From positions 372,001 to 436,000 of the forward strand of contig CAUDUM010000001.1 of NCBI GenBank assembly GCA_958452575.1: DNA of 64,000 nucleotides, written 5' to 3'. The notes beneath the pieces were generated by a model, which was given only the letters and a program-made list of their open reading frames with translations, ran no database searches and was not told where the DNA came from. Made by a program: the position numbers and the translations under genes. The DNA comes from an uncultured Eggerthellaceae bacterium. GTDB taxonomy: Bacteria; Actinomycetota; Coriobacteriia; Coriobacteriales; Eggerthellaceae. Positions 28,990 through 35,838 of the stretch are shown in pieces (position 1 is the first letter of the stretch; every line of letters begins with the position of its first letter).

Positions 28990-29624
28990 TAGAGAGCCTC
29001 CAGTTCCGTTATTCTTTTTTCAGCAGCTTTAATTTGATCCCAAAGAGCATTTCGACGAGCGATCTGCTTTTCCGCAAGGCGCTTCTTCTGCAATTTCCCC
29101 AGACGCTCCTGCAACGATGCCAGTTCGGTGATTCGTTGCAAGCGACCCTCGAAGCCCGCAGGATCGGCATCGCCGAACACCACCTGCGCTGAAAGCGAGT
29201 CCCACGCCTCGTCCAACGTGGAACCGCGCAGTTGGAGCCGCGATTCGTCTAGCGGCGCCCATGCCGTTTCGTAAAGCCTGTCGCGCCTGATAAGAAACTT
29301 GCACCCGCGTGCTCCAAGGCAGACGAACACAAGTTTGTTAGGGACGGCGGAGGCGATCAGATCGATCGCCTCCGTGGGAACGGCCACACCCTCCCCTTTG
29401 AGGCGCATCCCCAAGACATCAATCTCGGCGACTTCGCCTCCCGCAGGAATGTGAATGCTCGACTCCTTGAGCGCGGCAACAAGCTCGATGCGCTCAATGC
29501 CGTGAACGAACTGATCCTTGACCCGCGCGGGCACCTCCAAGTGCTCGTAAAACACCTTCTTCGGCATCGTACGGCCGACGAGCGACGTGCTGGGAAGCCC
29601 GAAAGTAGCAGCATCGCTAGACAC
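28989..29624 (-). CDS. DUF4391 family protein of the defence operon
   Basis: A 211-aa protein that begins with the family pattern FGLPSTSLVGRTMPKKVFYE and ends with a coiled coil (LASLQERLGKLQKKRLAEKQ). DUF4391 genes commonly sit between an SNF2-like helicase and a Mod gene in type III-like restriction clusters, but the molecular role is not known. The GTG start at 29624 lies inside the end of the helicase gene (8-bp overlap), and its TAA overlaps the mod ATG, so translation of all three is coupled. Confidence 0.75.
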   Translation of the reverse strand: MSSDAATFGLPSTSLVGRTMPKKVFYEHLEVPARVKDQFVHGIERIELVAALKESSIHIPAGGEVAEIDVLGMRLKGEGVAVPTEAIDLIASAVPNKLVFVCLGARGCKFLIRRDRLYETAWAPLDESRLQLRGSTLDEAWDSLSAQVVFGDADPAGFEGRLQRITELASLQERLGKLQKKRLAEKQIARRNALWDQIKAAEKRITELEAL

Positions 29625-32600
29625 GGGGCCTCACCACCAGAAAGCAGATCAGCTCGAAGTCGTCCAAGCCCGCCACGTCGTTTTCCAAAAAGCTGGTGGT
29701 TCCCCCGGTAAAGAAGCTGTCCATGTCGGCCTCCGCCTTCTGGTCGACAATCGACTCGATTGCGCACCGAAGCAAGCGGGAAGCGGCGCGCATGTCGCGC
29801 CCGTTCTTAGTCTCCTTGTTGTACGCACGGCACAGCTGGGCATCGGGCTCCGCCTTGCCGCGGCACAGGCGCCTCATGGTATCGAGCGTCTCTTTAGCGT
29901 CAAGGTACCCATGGACGATCTCGCCATCTTCAGCGACATGGATCAAATAGAACGGATGGATTTGGTTTCGGGTCTTTTCGTCGAGCTGCTGGTTGACGTT
30001 GCGCAGGACGAAGATGACCCCCGGCTGGTCGCCCTCCACCACGGCATCAATGCCCGCAGGAACCCGGTCGATGTCGGGGTTCTCCTGATGGTATGCCACC
30101 AGATCCATGCGGAAATCGTTAAGGCCCAGGTCAGTGATGGAGACGCCGCCCGAAACCTCTTCCAGGTCGACCACCTGGTTCTGCATCTGTTCGAGCTGCT
30201 GGCGGCGGTACTCGAGGTCGCCCCGTTCGTTTTCGTTAAGAAGGTCGTCATCGCCGGTGGAGGTCATCACAACCGCATGCATGCGGCTTTCGACCCTGCC
30301 TTTGAGGTTGATGTAGTCGTCAAGCTCGACATCGGGCCAGAAATTGACGAGCTGAATAACCCGGTTGCGCGACCCGATTCGGTCAATACGACCGAATCGC
30401 TGGACGATACGAACGGGGTTCCAGTGGATGTCGTAGTTGACCAGGCAGTCGCAGTCCTGCAGGTTCTGGCCTTCCGAGATGCAGTCGGTGGCAATGAGGA
30501 CGTCGATGTCCCTGCCCGCCAGACGAGGGCTTACCGCATCGCGGTTCTTCGATACGGGAGAAAAGCACGTAAGTATCTCGTTGAAATCGGCATGGACGCC
30601 TGGTACGGTGACCCTTCCGCCGCCTGTGCCCGTCACCTCGGCGAACTCAAGGGCAAGCTCCTGTTTCAGCTCATCGGCAAGCTCTTGATAAAGGTAATCG
30701 GCGGTGTCGGAGAACGCAGTGAACACGATAAGCTTGCGGTTTCCAGGATTGAACGGCGCCGTCGCTTTCTTTCTGATGAGCTTCTTAAGCTCTTGCAGCT
30801 TCGCGTCGTGCTCGGCGTCGATTCCCCGGACCATGTACAGAAGACCGCGTATGGTATCCGAATCCTCGGAGATATCGTGTTCCCACGATTTCCAATCCAT
30901 GTCGCGCAGATCGAACGAAGTCTTTCCACCGGTCAGGAACTCCGCAGCTTCCTCGTCTTCGTCGTCGATATCCTCTAGATCGATATCGGCGGTAAGGTTG
31001 ATCGGCGTTGCGCTGCCGTCATCCGAAAGATGAGCCTTGAAGCGCTCGATCTCCCCCAAGCGCTCATCCATGATGGCGAGAACGCGCTCAAGCGTCTTGC
31101 GGAAGGAGTTGACGGAGCTTTCCAGACGCTTCAGCAGGTTCGTCGCCATCAGGCGCCTCACGCCCGTTTCGCGCCCGCTGGTGGTGAGGTTGCCGTTTTT
31201 GTCAGCATACTTCGCCGCCCGACTCGGCAGCACGTAATGAGACGGCATGTACACGGCGAGCTTCAGCAGGTCGAGGGATCCCGCTATCTCGCTGTATGTC
31301 GGAACGTTGGCTAGGTCGGAAAGTTTCGGGCGGATGGAGATGGGCTTGTTGCGCTCGGGAAAAGGCCCGATAGCGTTTACGTCGTAGTACCGTTGGATAT
31401 GGGCACGCGAGCGCGCCACCGTTACCTGATCGAGGACGCGGAAGAAATCCATGTCGAGCGCATCGGTGAGCGCACGCGTAGTGCGCGCCTCCGTTTGCAG
31501 CTTCGACCAGGTAGTGTAAGCAGCCTGCGCGCGGCTGAACACGTCCTCCACGCTCATCGACAGGCCCAGGCGCTCCGACCAGTCGAGCGGCTTTCCCTGG
31601 TAGGCCAGCGCGAGCTGGTTGCGCAGGTCGCGGAACCGGTTGTTCACCGGCGTCGCCGACAACATCAGCACCTTGGTTGGGATGCCCTCGGCGATGACGT
31701 GGTTCAGCAGCCGCTGGTAACGGTTCTCCACCCCGCCCGTCTCGTCGTTGGCGGCCCGCGCCGAGTCGGCGCCGTTGCGGAAGTTGTGTGACTCGTCTAT
31801 GACGACGAGCCCGAACGCGCCCCAGTTTATCTTCGACAGGTCGAGGCCGTCGACGTTCGAGCCGCGCGACCGGTTGAGGTCGGTGTGGCACGCGACGCGG
31901 TAATGCAGGCCGTCCTCCCATATCGGGTTGTCGTTCTGGGGGTTCTTGTAGGTAAGCCAGTTGTCCGCCAGCTTCTTCGGGCACAGAACCAGCACGTCCT
32001 TGTTGAGCGATTCGTAGTACTTGATGACGGCCAGCGCCGTGAACGTCTTGCCCAGGCCGACGCTGTCGGCCAAGATGCAGCCGTTGTAGGTCTGCAGCTT
32101 GTTGATGATGGCGAGCACCGCATCGCGCTGGAAGTCGTAGAGCATCCCCCATATCTTCGAGTCGCGGAACCTGAGCCCCTCCTGAGCCAAATTGTCGGAA
32201 GACGTGTCGCTGAGGAATTCATGGAAGATGCGGTAAAGAGCGGCGTAGTACACCAGCTCCGGCGGGTTCTCGCGGTACATCTGCGAGATGCTCTCGATGA
32301 CGGCTTCAGTGACGTCTTCCAGCTGGTCGCTTTCCCACACGGAGTCGAACATCTGCAGGAAGTTCTTCGAAGATGCCGTGTCCGAGCGCATGATCCCCGT
32401 GGTGGTGGGACAGCTCCCGCAACCAAGCTCGCCCGCCGTGAACCCCGAGAAGGGCATGTAGGTGACAGTGTCGTTTCCTGCGACAGTAAGCGCTGAGGCC
32501 ACTTCGGCGCTGCCCTTGCTCGCCGATTTGAAGCGGGCTTTTTCCCTGATCCAGCGCGCGCATTCGGAAGCCACTGCCTTCTGCGTCAGCTCGTTTCGGA

Positions 32601-32877
32601 GCTTGATCTCGAATTCAGTGCCATACAGCCCCTGCTCGCGCGACTGGCGCGGGATGTAGAACTCGCGCTGTTCCTTCTTCGCGCGCTCCTTGGCGAAGGT
32701 GGGCTGGGTGTAGATGAACCGGAATTCGTCAAGGGACTCAAGCTGGTCGCGCAGCTCGTCGAAAGCGTACATCGAGAACACCGACGCCGCCACGGAGATG
32801 CGGTCGCCCGATTTGACGACCTGCGCCAGATCGTCTTTCAGGATGCGCGTCTTGTTGTCGAAGAAGGCGTTTTCCAT
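29617..32877 (-). CDS. SNF2-like helicase of the defence operon
   Basis: A 1086-aa protein. The first 130 residues look like the degenerate phospholipase D-like domain that often precedes this helicase type. Motif I is ADSVGLGKTFTAL (about residue 275), motif II is VVIDESHNFRNG (about 360), motif III is LSATPVNN, and motif VI is QRFGRIDRIGS (about 828). Such ATPases translocate on double-stranded DNA. In this cluster type the helicase is linked to DUF4391, Mod and Res. The ATG at 32877 has no good ribosome site of its own, but a 28-codon ORF with a perfect site ends one base before it, so translation probably depends on that leader. Confidence 0.85.
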   Translation of the reverse strand: MENAFFDNKTRILKDDLAQVVKSGDRISVAASVFSMYAFDELRDQLESLDEFRFIYTQPTFAKERAKKEQREFYIPRQSREQGLYGTEFEIKLRNELTQKAVASECARWIREKARFKSASKGSAEVASALTVAGNDTVTYMPFSGFTAGELGCGSCPTTTGIMRSDTASSKNFLQMFDSVWESDQLEDVTEAVIESISQMYRENPPELVYYAALYRIFHEFLSDTSSDNLAQEGLRFRDSKIWGMLYDFQRDAVLAIINKLQTYNGCILADSVGLGKTFTALAVIKYYESLNKDVLVLCPKKLADNWLTYKNPQNDNPIWEDGLHYRVACHTDLNRSRGSNVDGLDLSKINWGAFGLVVIDESHNFRNGADSARAANDETGGVENRYQRLLNHVIAEGIPTKVLMLSATPVNNRFRDLRNQLALAYQGKPLDWSERLGLSMSVEDVFSRAQAAYTTWSKLQTEARTTRALTDALDMDFFRVLDQVTVARSRAHIQRYYDVNAIGPFPERNKPISIRPKLSDLANVPTYSEIAGSLDLLKLAVYMPSHYVLPSRAAKYADKNGNLTTSGRETGVRRLMATNLLKRLESSVNSFRKTLERVLAIMDERLGEIERFKAHLSDDGSATPINLTADIDLEDIDDEDEEAAEFLTGGKTSFDLRDMDWKSWEHDISEDSDTIRGLLYMVRGIDAEHDAKLQELKKLIRKKATAPFNPGNRKLIVFTAFSDTADYLYQELADELKQELALEFAEVTGTGGGRVTVPGVHADFNEILTCFSPVSKNRDAVSPRLAGRDIDVLIATDCISEGQNLQDCDCLVNYDIHWNPVRIVQRFGRIDRIGSRNRVIQLVNFWPDVELDDYINLKGRVESRMHAVVMTSTGDDDLLNENERGDLEYRRQQLEQMQNQVVDLEEVSGGVSITDLGLNDFRMDLVAYHQENPDIDRVPAGIDAVVEGDQPGVIFVLRNVNQQLDEKTRNQIHPFYLIHVAEDGEIVHGYLDAKETLDTMRRLCRGKAEPDAQLCRAYNKETKNGRDMRAASRLLRCAIESIVDQKAEADMDSFFTGGTTSFLENDVAGLDDFELICFLVVRPRV

Positions 32878-32878
32878 G

Positions 32879-32965
32879 CTACGCCGCCCCAGCAGCAGAG
32901 GCGGCGCGCTCGATCAGCGAACTAGAAGCCCCCTTCCCACGAATGTTTCCCTGTAGACGAAGCAT
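32879..32965 (-). CDS. 28-aa leader ORF translationally coupled to the helicase
   Basis: ATG at 32965 with GAGGAGG six bases upstream; it encodes MLRLQGNIRGKGASSSLIER followed by a short Ala-rich end and stops with TAG one base before the helicase ATG (TAGcATG). The helicase start lacks a ribosome site, so this leader most likely delivers ribosomes to it. It could also be a functional small basic peptide. Confidence 0.55.
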   Translation of the reverse strand: MLRLQGNIRGKGASSSLIERAASAAGAA

Positions 32966-33010
32966 TGCCCGCCTCCTCAAACGCCTTCCCAAAACCGATC
33001 TATCGTGACG

Positions 33011-33016
33011 ATTATA
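33011..33016 (-). promoter_or_regulatory. -10 element for the defence operon
   Basis: On the minus strand TATAAT with TTGAGA 15 bp upstream. Transcription would start near 33004 and give a leader of about 40 nt before the 28-aa leader ORF. It lies in the 309-bp gap between the divergent helicase and second Fic genes, which otherwise contains only the leader ORF and the Fic promoter. Confidence 0.4.
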
Positions 33017-33143
33017 CCAACGATCGCAATTTCTCAACCTTTTCGTTTCGCCGTCCAGTCGGCTTCGTCCCCACAATCGCAAGCTGCGAACCCGCACAAT
33101 CGTGCTACCGGCCTTGCCCGCTTCGCCCCGCCCGCCCCTCCGC

Positions 33144-33149
33144 TATAAT
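33144..33149 (+). promoter_or_regulatory. -10 element of the second Fic gene
   Basis: Perfect TATAAT 38 nt before the Fic ATG; no clear -35 sequence. The same placement occurs upstream of the first Fic gene. Confidence 0.4.
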
Positions 33150-33186
33150 CGTGTTGCAAAGCCAGACGAAGCTGAAGCGAGGACCC

Positions 33187-34251
33187 ATGACCGCCGACAA
33201 CCCTGACGATTTCCCTTACGTGCCGGTGCGCGAGCCCGCTGATCCCGCCGTGCGGGCGGGGTACTGGTGCATGGCAATGGGGCTTCAGGAGGTCGATGGG
33301 CTGCGTCCCTCCGCATACGCGAAGCAACTTGCGCAAGAGCACGTGGAAGGCGCGCGCGGCATCGAAGAGACGGGCGAATTGCTGCGGCTCTACTACCGGG
33401 AACGACACACGGAGGAAGCGCCGCGTTCCGATACGTCCGCCCCGTCGTCTTACGCCGCCGAGCGCGAGGCCGACCTGGTGAGCCAGCGCATCGTGGAGGT
33501 GCTTTCGCGCAACGCATTCGCGTTCTCGCCGTTCATGCTCTCCGACCTGCACCGGCAGCTGTTCGGCGACCTCGATGCCGCCCTCTACCATCCTGGCGAG
33601 TACAAGCGCGACGCCCTCGTGAAAAGCGAGCTGGTTCTCAACGGCGACAGCGTGCTGCACGCCGACCCGTCCATGATCGCGCGCGCCCTCGCATTCGCCT
33701 TCGACGACGAGCAGGACTACGCCTACGCGCCCGATTTCGATGCCATGCAGACCGACCATCTGGCCCGCTTCATCGCGCGCTTGTGGCAGGTGCACCCCTT
33801 CTGCGAGGGCAACACGCGCACCGTGGCCGTGTTCGCCATCCTCTACCTGCGCCATCTGGGGTTCGACGCCGACAACGAGCCGTTCGAGCGCCATGCGCGC
33901 TACTTCCGCGACACTCTCGTGCGCGCGAACTACCGCAACGCGAAGGCCGGCGCCATGCCGGAGCGGCGCTACCTGGTCGCGTTCCTGGAGAACCTGCTGT
34001 GCGGCGCCCACCATGAGCTGCGCAGCCGCGACCTCATGGTGCGCGCTCTTTTCGACGACCCCTCGCTCCTGCGCAACGTCGATCCCTCGCAGGCGCTCAC
34101 GCGCAACGGGTTCGACACAGCAAGCGACGAAGAGCTTTGCCGGATGTTCGGAACCACGCTGGACAGCGTCGTTTCCAACGAAAAGCACGTGGAAAACGGC
34201 TTTCCCGCCAAGGCGTTCGGGGCCGCGACAGACGGTTTGCCTGCGCATTGA
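33187..34251 (+). CDS. Fic/DOC-family protein with canonical-type active-site motif
   Basis: A 354-aa Fic protein and clear paralogue of the gene at 16328. The catalytic motif is H203-PFCEGNTRT, with the arginine (residue 211) that the other copy lacks, so AMP transfer to a target protein is possible. The N-terminal segment (GLQEVDGLRPSAYAKQLAQE) resembles the inhibitory antitoxin helix fused to other Fic proteins, although aspartate stands where the family usually has glutamate. The ATG at 33187 follows GAGGA and matches the start of the paralogue. It extends about 50 residues past the other copy at the C-terminus. It lies divergent from the defence operon and could be an abortive-infection partner; that is inference. 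Confidence 0.85.
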   Translation: MTADNPDDFPYVPVREPADPAVRAGYWCMAMGLQEVDGLRPSAYAKQLAQEHVEGARGIEETGELLRLYYRERHTEEAPRSDTSAPSSYAAEREADLVSQRIVEVLSRNAFAFSPFMLSDLHRQLFGDLDAALYHPGEYKRDALVKSELVLNGDSVLHADPSMIARALAFAFDDEQDYAYAPDFDAMQTDHLARFIARLWQVHPFCEGNTRTVAVFAILYLRHLGFDADNEPFERHARYFRDTLVRANYRNAKAGAMPERRYLVAFLENLLCGAHHELRSRDLMVRALFDDPSLLRNVDPSQALTRNGFDTASDEELCRMFGTTLDSVVSNEKHVENGFPAKAFGAATDGLPAH

Positions 34252-34437
34252 GCCAAACCGGCTTTCGCCGCGTCCCGCCGTTGCGAGCCGCAACGCCCGC
34301 GCCGCCGCCCCGCCCCCTCCGGAACTTTCATCCCCTCTGCTCAGCGGCCCGAAGCCAACGGCGCTGCCGTGGTACACTTCTTCTTTGTACGCAATCGCGG
34401 CCCCGCGCCGCGCCGACGACGGAAGGACACCACGCGC

Positions 34438-35835
34438 ATGCAAACCAACGCCCAGCTCACGCGCGAGTATTTCGACATCATGGACGCGCTCGGCGGCGAC
34501 ATCGACGGCCGCCGCGCCGCCCGCGCCTACATGGATCGCTCGACGGCCATCGTCCACCATCAGGTGGTGGACTCCAGCTTCGTGCCGCGCCTGTTCAATC
34601 AGCGCACCTACGACACCATGAAGAGCACGGCCGAGACCGCGCACCGCATCCTGTGCAAGGTCATCGAACGCTACTTGGCCGACCCCTCCTATCGTGAGGT
34701 ATTCGAGCTCGACCCGCGCCTGGTCGACCTCATCCTGCTGCCGCGCGGCTACGACGCCACGCTGCCATTCGCACGTGTGGACACGTTCCTCGACGAGGAC
34801 GACTACTCGGTCAAGTTCTGCGAGTTCAACGGCGACGGCTCCTCGGGCATGAACGAGAACCGCGAGATTACCGTCTCCATCGCCCGCTCCGAGACGTTCC
34901 GCCGTTTTGTCGCCAACCACCGCATCGAGTCGTGCGAGCTGTTCGCCACGTGGGTGCGCGAGTTTTTGGCCATCTACGACACCTACGAGCACAAGGTGCC
35001 CAACCCGCACGTCGCGATCGTCGACTACCTGGAAAACGGCGTCGTCGACGAATTCAAGATGTACGCGCGCGTATTCAGCATCAACAACGCGCACTGCAGC
35101 GTGTGGGACGTGCGCGACCTCGCGTTCGACGGAACGGCGCTGCGCGACCCCGACGGCAAGCAGGTGGACGCCATCTGGCGCCGCTGCGTCACCAACGACG
35201 TGATGGATCACTGGGACGAATCGCAGGATCTCATCGAGGCCGTGCGCGCCGGCAAGGTTGCCCTCATCGGCAGCTTCGCGGGACACCTCGTCCACGACAA
35301 GCAGATCTTCCGCGTGCTGCACGATCCGCGCACGCTGGCGTTCCTCGACGAGGAGGAGCGCGCCTTCGTGCGCGACACCGTGCCCGAGACGATGTTCCTG
35401 GACGCCGAACAAGCCGACCTGGCTGCCATCCGCGCCGACAAGGACGCTTGGATCATCAAGCCGGCCGACCACTACGGCGCTGACGAGGTCCACGCCGGCT
35501 GCGCCTGCACGCAACAGGAATGGGAGGACTTCCTCGACCGCTTCGCCGATGCCAAGTCCGGCACGCGCTTCATCGCGCAGCGTTACGTAACGCCCTACAA
35601 GACCAAGACGCTGCCGCCCGACACCGGCATATCCGAGCTCGCCGACGACCAGGTGCGGCGCGAACCCGCCCTCTACAACAACATCAACGGCCTGTACCTG
35701 TTCAACGGGCACTTTGCCGGCGTGTTCAGCCGCTTGGGGCCGCTGCCCACCATCTCCAAGGACATGCAGGGTATGACCGCAGCGACAATCTGGGTCGACT
35801 GCGATCTGGACGGCGACGGCTCCGAGGAGGCCTAG
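34438..35835 (+). CDS. Circularly permuted ATP-grasp protein, glutathionylspermidine synthase-like
   Basis: A 465-aa soluble protein of the glutathionylspermidine-synthase-like ATP-grasp group, which form amide bonds using ATP. Recognisable blocks are VKFCEFNGDGSSGMNENRE, WIIKPADHYGADEVHAG (nucleotide-binding lysine region) and a C-terminal NNINGLYLFNGHFAGVFSR. The start is the ATG at 34438 (MQTNAQLTREYF), with AAGGA somewhat far upstream. The next gene starts three bases after its stop, with GAGGAGG overlapping the stop, so both are co-transcribed. The true substrate is not known. Confidence 0.75.
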   Translation: MQTNAQLTREYFDIMDALGGDIDGRRAARAYMDRSTAIVHHQVVDSSFVPRLFNQRTYDTMKSTAETAHRILCKVIERYLADPSYREVFELDPRLVDLILLPRGYDATLPFARVDTFLDEDDYSVKFCEFNGDGSSGMNENREITVSIARSETFRRFVANHRIESCELFATWVREFLAIYDTYEHKVPNPHVAIVDYLENGVVDEFKMYARVFSINNAHCSVWDVRDLAFDGTALRDPDGKQVDAIWRRCVTNDVMDHWDESQDLIEAVRAGKVALIGSFAGHLVHDKQIFRVLHDPRTLAFLDEEERAFVRDTVPETMFLDAEQADLAAIRADKDAWIIKPADHYGADEVHAGCACTQQEWEDFLDRFADAKSGTRFIAQRYVTPYKTKTLPPDTGISELADDQVRREPALYNNINGLYLFNGHFAGVFSRLGPLPTISKDMQGMTAATIWVDCDLDGDGSEEA

Positions 35836-35838
35836 CGC

